Under the pieces are notes generated by a model. It was given only the letters and a program-made list of their open reading frames with translations, searched no databases and was not told the origin of the DNA. 13,418 bases of DNA from assembly GCA_023429985.1 (NCBI GenBank), contig JAEZCV010000035.1:1-13418 (forward strand), written 5' to 3'. The stretch comes from Bacteroidota bacterium (lineage in GTDB: Bacteria > Bacteroidota > Bacteroidia > Chitinophagales > Chitinophagaceae). Made by a program: the position numbers and the translations under genes. Shown one piece after another: positions 1 through 7,474 of the stretch (its first letter is position 1; each line of letters opens with the position of its first letter).

Positions 1-597
1 TTTATAGATACTGTGGAAGCAGAAGGAATAAAAAAATCCGTTTTACTTGAATCCTCCGCCAATGCAAGACTGGTTGAAGCACCGGCCATGATTGATTTTG
101 AATTTCTACAGATCGCTCCCGATGTAAACTTGTTCAGGCAATCAAATGTACCCGTTGCATATTTGCTGGAAGGAAATTTCAGGTCGCTTTATGCAAACCG
201 GATCCCAACCGGAGTGCGTAATAATTTTGCAGCTTATAATTACAATATTTTAAAGCAGGCAGCTGAACCCGGTAAAATGATTGTAGTTGCCGATGGTGAT
301 ATTGCCATGAACCAGTTCAGTTCCAGTGCCGGTCCGCTTGAAATGGGTACAAATGTTTTTACCCGCTACAGGTTTGCCAATAAAGATTTCTTTACCAATG
401 CTCTGGATTACCTGGTAAATCCTTCGGATATTATTCAGGCGCGCGCAAAGGAATTCAGGTTAAGATTACTTGACCCCAGGATAACCGAAGATGAAAAAAC
501 TCAATGGCAGTTGATTAATATTGCATTACCCATTCTGCTCGTCATAATTTTTGGCTGGATCTACCAGATGATCCGTAAAAAACGTTTCACCTTGTGA
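1..597 (+). CDS. gldG: GldG, gliding-motility ABC-type auxiliary protein (C-terminal part, 5' truncated)
   Basis: The frame is open from the first base of the window, so this is the C-terminal 198 residues of a longer protein; the GTG at 13 is not a true start. In the GldG family the protein partners the GldA/GldF ABC transporter components, which are linked to gliding in Bacteroidota. The visible part contains a family-like stretch around PVAYLLEGNFRSLYANRIP, a segment reading MIVVADGDIAMNQ, and near the end one hydrophobic helix (roughly INIALPILLVIIFGWIYQMI) followed by the basic tail RKKRFTL. This fits a periplasmic domain anchored by a final transmembrane helix with a short cytoplasmic end. 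gldF would be expected just upstream, outside the window. The next gene starts 33 bases downstream and no terminator is visible between them. The assignment rests on recognised family resemblance of the C-terminus, not on a full domain. Confidence 0.85.
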   Translation, partial: FIDTVEAEGIKKSVLLESSANARLVEAPAMIDFEFLQIAPDVNLFRQSNVPVAYLLEGNFRSLYANRIPTGVRNNFAAYNYNILKQAAEPGKMIVVADGDIAMNQFSSSAGPLEMGTNVFTRYRFANKDFFTNALDYLVNPSDIIQARAKEFRLRLLDPRITEDEKTQWQLINIALPILLVIIFGWIYQMIRKKRFTL

Positions 598-630
598 ACT
601 ACAGGCTCATTAAACTTGCATATATTTTAA

Positions 631-1563
631 ATGACACATGAACAGATAGCATACCTTGTTTTTGGAATTGTACTGGTGCTTTCAATAATCATTGACATGG
701 GTTTATTCAGTAAGAGCTCATATACCATGGGAATGAGAAAGGCATTATATCAATCCATTTTTTGGGTATCACTCGCCCTTGCTTTCTTTGTTTTTTTGTG
801 GTTTTTTCTAGGTAGTGTAGTAGCTGTTGAATACATCAGCGCCTATCTTATGGAGAAAAGCCTGAGCATTGATAACATTTTTGTTTTCATCCTCATCTTC
901 AGTTTTTTCAATATCAGGGTGGACCATATTCCCAGGGCATTGATGATAGGGATTCTCATGGCTATTCTTTTCAGAGTGATCTTCATTACAATTGGTGTTG
1001 CGCTGGTAGAAAAATTTGAATGGATCCTATACATTTTTGGAGCCTTCCTGGTATATACGGGTATTAAAATTTATACAGTAACGCAGGAAAACCAGTTCGA
1101 TCCTTTAACCAACCCTGTATACCGTTTCCTGAACCGGTTCTTTCCTATCATACATGAAGACGTGAATGGTAAAATGGTTGTTCGGAAAGATGGCAAGCGT
1201 TTTTATACTAACATGTTTGTGGTGGTGGTGATGCTGGCAACAACAGATATTGTTTTTGCGCTTGACAGCATTCCGGCGGTTTTTGCAATTTCACAGAATA
1301 AACTGGTTATTTATACCAGCAATATTCTTGCGGTGCTGGGATTAAGATCGCTTTATTTTTTATTGAAAGGCGCAGTAAATAAATTTGAATACCTGCAGCA
1401 GGGAATTGCCATTGTGCTGGTATTTATAGGCTTGAAGATGCTGGCTGTGATGTTTCACATAAAAGTGCCTATAGTCATATCACTTATGGTGATAGTTATC
1501 TGCCTCGCAGGCTCCATACTTTATTCACTCAGTTCCTATGGAAAGAATGATCGATTAACTTAG
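631..1563 (+). CDS. TerC/Alx-family integral membrane protein (probable metal-ion exporter)
   Basis: This 310-residue protein has about nine hydrophobic helices (near 7-24, 42-62, 78-95, 104-124, 131-149, 195-215, 230-247, 257-275 and 279-299). It carries both hallmark membrane motifs of the TerC/Alx family: EKSLSIDN (75-82) with acidic and polar residues inside a helix, and TTDIVFALDSIPAV (204-217). A hydrophilic loop of about 45 residues (150-194) separates the two halves, as is usual for the longer Alx-like subgroup. Known members are linked to manganese export and metal homeostasis, and older ones to tellurite resistance; which applies here cannot be told from sequence. The ATG at 631 is chosen because the first helix follows directly. 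The A/T-rich TATATTTT at 621-628 lies just before the start but lacks the final G of the usual -7 box. The gene ends 4 bases before murF/alr, suggesting co-transcription. Confidence 0.9.
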   Translation: MTHEQIAYLVFGIVLVLSIIIDMGLFSKSSYTMGMRKALYQSIFWVSLALAFFVFLWFFLGSVVAVEYISAYLMEKSLSIDNIFVFILIFSFFNIRVDHIPRALMIGILMAILFRVIFITIGVALVEKFEWILYIFGAFLVYTGIKIYTVTQENQFDPLTNPVYRFLNRFFPIIHEDVNGKMVVRKDGKRFYTNMFVVVVMLATTDIVFALDSIPAVFAISQNKLVIYTSNILAVLGLRSLYFLLKGAVNKFEYLQQGIAIVLVFIGLKMLAVMFHIKVPIVISLMVIVICLAGSILYSLSSYGKNDRLT

Positions 1564-1567
1564 TGTT

Positions 1568-4015
1568 GTGTATTCCATTCAAAAAATTTCAGATATTGTT
1601 TCGGGTACCATTCATGCCCAAGGTAGTAATATCTCCGTGAAACACCTGGTTTATGACAGCAGGCGGATACAGTTCGCTGAATCGTCTTTATTTTTTGCAT
1701 TGATCACACCCCAAAAAAACGGACACGATTTTATTGAGGAGGCTTACCAAAAAGGCGTTCGCTGCTTTATCGTGAATCAATTACCAGTAAAAAGCCTGAA
1801 ATCTGCTAATGTAATTGTAGTTGAAGATTGTTTAAAAGCCATGCAACAGCTTGCGGCATATCATCGCGCGCAATTTAAAATCCCTGTAATCGGGATCACG
1901 GGTAGTAACGGAAAAACTATTGTAAAAGAATGGCTTTTCCAGGTTTTGAATGAAGAGTATAATATTGTTAGAAGTCCCAGGAGCTATAATTCCCAGATTG
2001 GTGTGCCACTAAGTATATGGCAAATGAATACATCTCATACCCTTGCCATCTTTGAGGCCGGCATTTCTGAAATGGATGAAATGGAAAGGTTGGAGAAAGT
2101 GATTCGTCCAACCATTGGCATATTAACCAATATTGGCACTGCACACGATGAAGGTTTCCCCGATCGGCAAACTAAGCTTTCAGAAAAACTAAAATTATTT
2201 TCAAATTGTTCTTTACTGATTGGGCCCGGTAAAGTTCTCAGGGGCGATCTGAAAAGAAAGGGGTGGATGACCTGGGGAGAAAATAGTACTGATGATTTTT
2301 TTGTAAGTGATGTAAGAAAAACTCCAGGTAAAACATTTTTCCATATTCGTTACAAAGAGAACGACTGTAAAATAGCAATTCCTTTTTCAGATGAAGCATC
2401 ATTTGAAAATGCAGTAACCTGTAGTTCTGTTCTTCTTTCCATGGGTTATTCTTCTTCCTTTATTGAAGAAAAAATGGCTAGGCTACACGCCATTGATATG
2501 CGGCTTCAACTGAAGCATGCCATTAATAACTGTCTTCTGGTAAACGACAGTTACAGTGCCGATATCACTTCATTAAGAATAGCCATTGATTTCCTGGATC
2601 AACAAGCATCAGGAAGAAATAAGGTGCTGATCCTTTCCGATTTTGCCGAAACGGGAAATGACCGTGTGGAATTTTATAAAGAAGTTGCTGAAATTATCAA
2701 TGGATCTAAAATTGAACGGCTTGTTGTTATTGGTGATGAAATAGGTGAGGAGCTGCAGTTGACAATCCCGGGTTCAGCGGTTCAGCATTTTAATACAACG
2801 GAATTATTTCTTTTGCATTCGCGCACTTCCGATTTTCATAACCAGATCATATTAATAAAAGGAGCACGCAAATTTGGGTTTGAAAGAATTGCACGGTGGT
2901 TTGAAAGAAAATTGCATCAAACAGTTTTAGATATCAATCTCGATGCACTTGTTCATAATTTCCGGCAATACAGAAAGGTTTTATCTCCTGGCACAAAGAT
3001 CATGGCCATGGTAAAAGCGTTTTCCTATGGAAGTGGTGGCCCGGAGATCGCCAATGTATTGCAATATCACCATGCCAACTACCTGGGCGTTGCTTATGCA
3101 GATGAAGGTGTTGAATTGATCAATTCCGGCATCAGGCTTCCTGTTATGGTAATGAACGCAGAAGATGCATCTTTCCAGTCGATCGTGGATTACAACCTTG
3201 AACCGGTTATTTTTTCATTCGAATTGTTGGAGCGGTTTGAGAATTATATAAAAGAGCAGGGCCTGAATGCTTATCCTGTTCATATCGAAATTGAAACAGG
3301 AATGAATCGTCTTGGTTTTTCCAAAGATGAAATAAAGAATCTGGCTCAACACCTAAAATCTTCAGTTTACCTGCAGGTGCAATCCGTTTTCAGTCACCTT
3401 GCTGCCAGCGAGGATCCAGGACAGGATCATTTCACAGGCTTTCAGTTTTCTGTTTATAAATCGGCTGTTGAAGTATTGGAATCCGAATTGGGTTATCCTT
3501 TTCTAAAACACATTTCTAATTCCGCAGCCATTATTCAACATCCACATTTGCAGTTGGACATGGTAAGGCTGGGAATTGGATTATATGGAATTGAGGTTGA
3601 TCAGAAACAGGTGCTCGATTTGCAGCCCGTTGCCTGTTTGAGAACAACCATTGCCCAGATACGGAAAATATCTAAAGGCGATTCCGTTAGTTATAACAGG
3701 AGAGGTGTGGTGCATCGCGATTCAGTAATTGGAACGGTAAGAATTGGTTATGCAGATGGTTATTCCAGGCAGTTCAGCAATGGCAAAGGAAAAATGCTTG
3801 TAAAAGATAAGCTGGTGCCGGTTATAGGAACTGTTTGTATGGATATGACCATGATCGACCTTACCGATGTTAAAGATGTGGTGGAAGGCGATGAAGTGAT
3901 TGTTTTTGGTCCGGGACTGCCCGTTGAGGAAATTGCCTCCTGGATAGGCACCATCTCTTACGAAGTGCTGGCCGGCATTTCCCAGAGAGTGAAGCGCATT
4001 TATTTCCATGAATGA
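1568..4015 (+). CDS. murF/alr: Bifunctional MurF ligase / alanine racemase fusion
   Basis: One 815-residue protein joins two peptidoglycan-precursor enzymes. Residues 1 to about 450 are MurF, which adds D-Ala-D-Ala to UDP-MurNAc-tripeptide using ATP. It shows the P-loop TGSNGKT (111-117), FEAG with E163, TNIGTAHDE (187-195), a likely carbamylated lysine K207, and NDSYSAD (326-332). Residues from about 452 are a fold-type III alanine racemase: the PLP lysine K483 in MVKAFSYGSG, R667 in MVRLGIGLYG, the catalytic tyrosine Y709 in SVSYNRRG, M758 in TVCMDMTMID and Y798 in TISYEV. All expected residues are present, so both halves look active. The start is GTG at 1568, 4 bases after the stop of the TerC-family gene, with no clear Shine-Dalgarno; translational coupling is likely. 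Such fusions are known in Bacteroidota and let one polypeptide both make D-Ala and attach the D-Ala dipeptide (Ddl works in between). Confidence 0.96.
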   Translation: MYSIQKISDIVSGTIHAQGSNISVKHLVYDSRRIQFAESSLFFALITPQKNGHDFIEEAYQKGVRCFIVNQLPVKSLKSANVIVVEDCLKAMQQLAAYHRAQFKIPVIGITGSNGKTIVKEWLFQVLNEEYNIVRSPRSYNSQIGVPLSIWQMNTSHTLAIFEAGISEMDEMERLEKVIRPTIGILTNIGTAHDEGFPDRQTKLSEKLKLFSNCSLLIGPGKVLRGDLKRKGWMTWGENSTDDFFVSDVRKTPGKTFFHIRYKENDCKIAIPFSDEASFENAVTCSSVLLSMGYSSSFIEEKMARLHAIDMRLQLKHAINNCLLVNDSYSADITSLRIAIDFLDQQASGRNKVLILSDFAETGNDRVEFYKEVAEIINGSKIERLVVIGDEIGEELQLTIPGSAVQHFNTTELFLLHSRTSDFHNQIILIKGARKFGFERIARWFERKLHQTVLDINLDALVHNFRQYRKVLSPGTKIMAMVKAFSYGSGGPEIANVLQYHHANYLGVAYADEGVELINSGIRLPVMVMNAEDASFQSIVDYNLEPVIFSFELLERFENYIKEQGLNAYPVHIEIETGMNRLGFSKDEIKNLAQHLKSSVYLQVQSVFSHLAASEDPGQDHFTGFQFSVYKSAVEVLESELGYPFLKHISNSAAIIQHPHLQLDMVRLGIGLYGIEVDQKQVLDLQPVACLRTTIAQIRKISKGDSVSYNRRGVVHRDSVIGTVRIGYADGYSRQFSNGKGKMLVKDKLVPVIGTVCMDMTMIDLTDVKDVVEGDEVIVFGPGLPVEEIASWIGTISYEVLAGISQRVKRIYFHE

Positions 4016-4096
4016 CTGAAAACATGAATATCCCTGTGATTCGTTAATGAAATCTTCAACTATTTCCAAAACCCTTATGCTAACTGGCCTTCCCCT

Positions 4097-4104
4097 TATC
4101 TTTG
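4097..4104 (+). promoter_or_regulatory. Bacteroidota-type -7 box for lspA
   Basis: TATCTTTG matches the Bacteroidota -7 consensus TAnnTTTG exactly. It lies 17 bases before the GTG start of lspA, which would give a leader of roughly a dozen bases. No TTTG-type -33 element is visible at the usual 19-21 base spacing, so the promoter call rests on the -7 box and on the very similar sequence before fumC (TTATCTTTGCACC against TTATCTTTGCCCC here). The rest of the 106-base gap after murF/alr shows no terminator. Confidence 0.6.
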
Positions 4105-4121
4105 CCCCTTAATTTTTTACT

Positions 4122-4793
4122 GTGAAGTTGCGTACAGCTTTTCTTATCATTCTAATAATAATTGTTGCAGACCAGGCTTTGAAGATCTGGGTGAAGACCA
4201 GTTTCCCTATCGGGCATATTACTAACGTAATGGGCTTTCAATGGTTTCAGCTTTATTTTATAGAAAATCCGGGCATGGCCTGGGGTATGGAATTCGGAGG
4301 CGACTGGGGCAAAATGCTGTTAACGCTTTTCCGTCTCGTTGCAGTGATCTTTGGAACCTGGTACCTGGGAAAGATCGTGAGGCAGGGATATACAAGAGGA
4401 TTGATCATTTGCGCTTCCCTGATTTATGCCGGTGCGCTTGGAAACTTAATTGACAGTCTTTTTTATGGAATGATATTTACCGAAAGTACCCGCTATCATG
4501 TAGCAACCATGTTCCCCGAACAGGGCTATGCAGGTTTTCTTCACGGACATGTTGTAGATATGTTTTATTTCCCTATAATAAATTCAACTTTTCCCGAGTG
4601 GGTTCCTTTTATTGGAGGAAATGAATTCGAATTCTTCAGTCCAATTTTTAATATTGCAGATGCTGCCATTTCAATTGGCGTGATCACAGTGCTTATCTTC
4701 CAGAAAAAACTGGTTAGAAAAAAGCATGAAATTCCGGCACCTTCCGAAGTTCCTTCCAGCCAGTTGAGCGAGGAAGTAAAAGCAGGATCATAA
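4122..4793 (+). CDS. lspA: Lipoprotein signal peptidase (signal peptidase II)
   Basis: LspA is the inner-membrane aspartic protease that cleaves signal peptides of diacylglyceryl-modified prolipoproteins. The 223-residue protein has the family layout of four membrane helices: an N-terminal helix with VADQ (D17), ENPGMAWG (48-55, the ENxGxxFG-type motif), AGALGNLID (103-111), and the catalytic aspartates D146 in HVVDMFYF and D180 in FNIADAAI. Between NLID and VVD there is an extra periplasmic stretch of roughly 25 residues, and another of about 20 before FNIAD, making the protein longer than proteobacterial LspA (around 165 residues); this enlarged form is typical of Bacteroidota. The C-terminal tail from about 195 is polar and probably cytoplasmic. 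The start is GTG at 4122; no better start precedes the first helix. A likely substrate, the NlpC/P60 lipoprotein, is encoded in this window. The stop overlaps that of the convergent gene. Confidence 0.96.
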   Translation: MKLRTAFLIILIIIVADQALKIWVKTSFPIGHITNVMGFQWFQLYFIENPGMAWGMEFGGDWGKMLLTLFRLVAVIFGTWYLGKIVRQGYTRGLIICASLIYAGALGNLIDSLFYGMIFTESTRYHVATMFPEQGYAGFLHGHVVDMFYFPIINSTFPEWVPFIGGNEFEFFSPIFNIADAAISIGVITVLIFQKKLVRKKHEIPAPSEVPSSQLSEEVKAGS

Positions 4794-7025
4794 CTTCATT
4801 ACACGGTGGTGAATCATCTCTGTTCCATTTGTTATTCTTAAAGTATAAATTCCATTTGGTAAACTTCCTGTTTCCATGCTGATGCTGTGGATGCCTGAAT
4901 TTAAATTCATGCTTTTTCTACGCACCATATTCCCTGAATAATCCATTAATATGATTTCCAGTTGTTGTTGTTTGTTGTTGTAGATTTCTGTTTGTAATTG
5001 TTCTTTAAATGGATTGGGCAATTTCAAAATGGTAAGTCCACGGTTCTCACCTGAGATCCTGATAGTTTTCGATAGTTTTTGTTTATCTGTTCCTTTCATA
5101 CGCAACCTGTAATAGGCATTGCCCTGGAAGTTCATATCAATCCAGTTGTATTGTCTTAATCCAGAACCTGTTTCTTCCGAAACAATATTTCCTGCAACAG
5201 TAAACTGGTAACCATTCAGGCTTTTTTCGATAATATAGTTTACCGGCTCCGTGCAATTTGAGACCGTCCAGTTTAAGGAAGCATAATTATTTTCCAGTTT
5301 TCCGGTAAAAGATAAAAGGTCTATATCAAGCGGTACGCCGCAATCAATAACGTTTAACGTAACCACCGAACCTGTTTCACTGAATGCACAACTGGAACTA
5401 TTGATATTTGCCGGAGTGGTGGCCACAACTACCCTGTAAAGATTGCCACTGTCTGAAGCATCTGCAATAAAGCCCGGGTAGGTAACAAAATATTCATAAC
5501 CTCCGGCAACCGCTGACGGGGTGGCCGAAGCAGGTGCACCCACATCCGTCCAGCTTGCACCATTATTTGTGCTCAATTGCCATTTGTATTGGGTATAATT
5601 ATCAAAGAAAGAATTTACATAACACCCCAGGTCAACTACATTGCCTTCGCATACCACCGGGTCGTTGGTAGGAGTAAAGTTTAAGTTGGGTCCGCAGGTA
5701 GCAACGGAAATATCATCCAGTGCCCAGTCGTTACCTCCTCCTCCGGGAGCATTATTAAAGAACTTCAATGTAAAACTGGTTTGCGTAGGTCCGGTTAAAA
5801 AAGTAAATCCCTTTTTCACCCATTTCCCTGTGTATTGAATATTACCCGTTGTATAATAATCTATTCCATCAACTTCAAACGTAAGGTTAGGGTCCACGCC
5901 GGCCGAATCGCCAGGCGCAGTAGGAATATATCCTGTACTGCCTGCCCCTCTTCCCGCCGAATCGCAACCACAACGTGAACAAATGTTGCGGATCCAGCAA
6001 GAGATCTCATAATAAGTATTAGGACAAAGGTTTGATATCGTTTGCTGAAATGCAGAATCGATACGGTAGCTTGCATTGATCACCAGCATATATCCACCAT
6101 TATCATTGGCCACTGTATCAGCTGCAGGATTTCCCATTATTGGGTCGGCCGCACCGGTATGGTCACCAATGATATCCCAAACACCAAACACCCTTCGTGA
6201 TGCATCGGGTTTAAGCCAGGTATTTAGTGTAGTATATCCAGTGCGTATACTGGTATTATTGGCGATGCCATAATAATAGTCCTGTGGTGAATTGTTAGCA
6301 AAAATATTATAGGTATAACTGGGAGGAACATTGGCAGATGCAGTTCTGTTTCTTGTTTTTCCCGAGCCAAAAGTTCCGTTGAATTCCGTTCCCAGGGAGT
6401 TGGTACCAATAGCATTTGAACAAATTCCCATATTCCTGTATACAGCAACCCTGTTTGCAGGAAAGGTATAGGTTTGAATAGGAGAACTTCCGCTTTTATA
6501 AGTAACATAGCCACCACCAGTGCTTATCAGGGAACCAACAGAAGCGGTTACTCTTACTCTGAAAGAAGCGATCATTATACATGTACTTCCCCAGTTGGAT
6601 GGCCTGTGCGTATTGGCTACCCTTCCTCTTCTGTACCAGCGCGCCGGGTTACTGTTTTGCCTGTAGCCAAGGTTAATTCTAATATTACTTCCGTTTCTCC
6701 AGCCTTCATCATCTCCATGCACATCGGAAAATTGTTTGTAGATCTTTCCTTCATTGGTAAGAACTCTTATGGTATTTGGAATGTATGTGGTTCCGGCAGG
6801 AGTTGCATCAAAATAACCGCAGCTGTCGTAAGTCCCCGAACGTACTACAAATGCAGCCCGTATTTCCAGTGTGTCGCCGGTTTCAAGCGTTCCTCCGTTT
6901 ATCCCTTTTGTAACATTGATATAGCTTTTTCCAAAATCAATATTCTGTGCACGTACTGAATTTGCCGATAACAGTACAGCAAAAGTCAGTACACAATTAA
7001 GCTGTTTGAGTAGAATGGTTTTCAT
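4788..7025 (-). CDS. Secreted multidomain adhesin-like protein with T9SS C-terminal sorting domain
   Basis: I do not recognise a specific function. With the ATG at 7025 the product is 745 residues and starts with a signal peptide (cleavage probably SVRA|QN after residue 26). An in-frame TTG extends the frame to 7082, but it would put 19 residues before the signal peptide and overlap the putative promoter. Regions: a beta-rich N-terminal domain (about 28-195) with GGTLETGDTLEIRA, resembling DUF11-like repeats; a region of about 200-445 ending in NDWALDDISVATC, which looks like a galactose-binding or MAM-type sandwich and includes a cysteine cluster CSRCGC (349-354); an Ig-like segment (450-561, YKWQLSTNNGASWTDVG); a fibronectin-like segment (562-655); and a type A T9SS sorting domain (about 660-745, LPNPF, then GIHSISM, LPNGIYTLRI). 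AAGGAAA (7032-7038) sits 6 bases before the start. It is probably exported across the outer membrane and displayed or released; the ligand is unknown. Confidence 0.85.
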   Translation of the reverse strand: MKTILLKQLNCVLTFAVLLSANSVRAQNIDFGKSYINVTKGINGGTLETGDTLEIRAAFVVRSGTYDSCGYFDATPAGTTYIPNTIRVLTNEGKIYKQFSDVHGDDEGWRNGSNIRINLGYRQNSNPARWYRRGRVANTHRPSNWGSTCIMIASFRVRVTASVGSLISTGGGYVTYKSGSSPIQTYTFPANRVAVYRNMGICSNAIGTNSLGTEFNGTFGSGKTRNRTASANVPPSYTYNIFANNSPQDYYYGIANNTSIRTGYTTLNTWLKPDASRRVFGVWDIIGDHTGAADPIMGNPAADTVANDNGGYMLVINASYRIDSAFQQTISNLCPNTYYEISCWIRNICSRCGCDSAGRGAGSTGYIPTAPGDSAGVDPNLTFEVDGIDYYTTGNIQYTGKWVKKGFTFLTGPTQTSFTLKFFNNAPGGGGNDWALDDISVATCGPNLNFTPTNDPVVCEGNVVDLGCYVNSFFDNYTQYKWQLSTNNGASWTDVGAPASATPSAVAGGYEYFVTYPGFIADASDSGNLYRVVVATTPANINSSSCAFSETGSVVTLNVIDCGVPLDIDLLSFTGKLENNYASLNWTVSNCTEPVNYIIEKSLNGYQFTVAGNIVSEETGSGLRQYNWIDMNFQGNAYYRLRMKGTDKQKLSKTIRISGENRGLTILKLPNPFKEQLQTEIYNNKQQQLEIILMDYSGNMVRRKSMNLNSGIHSISMETGSLPNGIYTLRITNGTEMIHHRVMKL

Positions 7026-7052
7026 GGCGGATTTCCTTAGGTTTGGTAATGC

Positions 7053-7082
7053 CAAATTAGCAATGGATTTGTACCGAAACAA
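7053..7082 (-). promoter_or_regulatory. Putative promoter of the T9SS cargo gene (TTG-N20-TAATTTG)
   Basis: On the minus strand TTG at 7080-7082 is followed after 20 bases by TAATTTG at 7053-7059. This approximates the Bacteroidota pair (-33 TTTG, -7 TAnnTTTG), with the -7 box one base shorter than consensus. It would put the transcript start about 20 bases before the ATG at 7025 and supports that start over the upstream TTG. The same arrangement precedes the small gene at 7185-7364. Confidence 0.4.
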
Positions 7083-7105
7083 TAGGATTTTTCCCTTGAA
7101 AATGC

Positions 7106-7173
7106 GGTAGAAATGCCCGATTCAGAAAGGGTTATTACTAAAAAATATTATGGATTTTCTACCACTTCCCTTT
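7106..7173. repeat. Interleaved inverted repeats between the small gene and the T9SS cargo gene
   Basis: GGTAGAAA (7106-7113) is the reverse complement of TTTCTACC (7156-7163), and AAAGGG (7126-7131) of CCCTTT (7168-7173). The arms interleave (a, b, a', b'), so both stems could form together only as a pseudoknot-like fold. There is no clean stem plus T-run, so I do not call it an intrinsic terminator, although it lies directly after the stop of the upstream minus-strand gene. Confidence 0.35.
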
Positions 7174-7184
7174 AGCAGGCTTCA

Positions 7185-7364
7185 TCACTCATAATTATTG
7201 AACCAGTCAACATCCCAGTAACGTGGATCGTCTGCTAATTGCCGCGAAGGCTTTTTCTTTTTCTGCAGCCAGGCAATTTTTAGAAATTTCCCGGTTGAAA
7301 TAGCCATGGGCTTAAATGAATGAAGGGGGTAATGGGCAAATATTTGCTGTATAAGCGCTTTCAT
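7185..7364 (-). CDS. Small hypothetical protein, 59 residues
   Basis: I recognise no family. From the ATG at 7364 the product has 59 residues, begins MKALIQQIFAHYPLHSF, has a basic middle (WLQKKKKPSR) and ends in an acidic, tryptophan-rich tail (DDPRYWDVDWFNNYE). No signal peptide, membrane helix or metal motif is seen. The frame stays open further upstream to an ATG at 7400 and a TTG at 7430, but a promoter-like TTG-N20-TAATTTA occupies 7401-7430 and favours the start at 7364. The rich and varied residue use (three W, several D, P and Y) looks more like a real protein than chance reading of non-coding DNA. It lies on the same strand as the NlpC/P60 lipoprotein gene upstream, 110 bases after its stop. 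The call is tentative. Confidence 0.5.
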   Translation of the reverse strand: MKALIQQIFAHYPLHSFKPMAISTGKFLKIAWLQKKKKPSRQLADDPRYWDVDWFNNYE

Positions 7365-7400
7365 AACAGGGTTTTTAGTACGGATTGTAATAGGGAACAT

Positions 7401-7430
7401 TAAATTAGGAAGAAGAATGAAAGAATGCAA
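7401..7430 (-). promoter_or_regulatory. Putative promoter of the small hypothetical gene (TTG-N20-TAATTTA)
   Basis: On the minus strand TTG (7428-7430) and TAATTTA (7401-7407) are separated by 20 bases, the same geometry as in the promoter proposed for the T9SS cargo gene. The -7 box lacks the final G of the consensus, so this is weak by itself. Confidence 0.3.
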
Positions 7431-7474
7431 GCTGGTTCAGAGAAAACCGTCCGTATTAAAGCACACTAACACCA

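Noticed and set aside
4047..4112. A 21-codon frame (MKSSTISKTLMLTGLPLIFAP) directly before lspA that looks like a short signal peptide.
   Set aside because: It overlaps the -7 box of lspA, has no lipobox cysteine, and is short enough to arise by chance.
6474..6959. A 161-codon plus-strand frame opposite the T9SS cargo gene.
   Set aside because: It is antisense to a well-supported gene and its product (serine-rich, no motif) resembles a reverse-strand shadow.
7026..7082. Extended N-terminus of the T9SS cargo protein from a TTG at 7082.
   Set aside because: It would bury the signal peptide behind 19 residues and overlap the putative promoter; ATG 7025 has a Shine-Dalgarno-like AAGGAAA.
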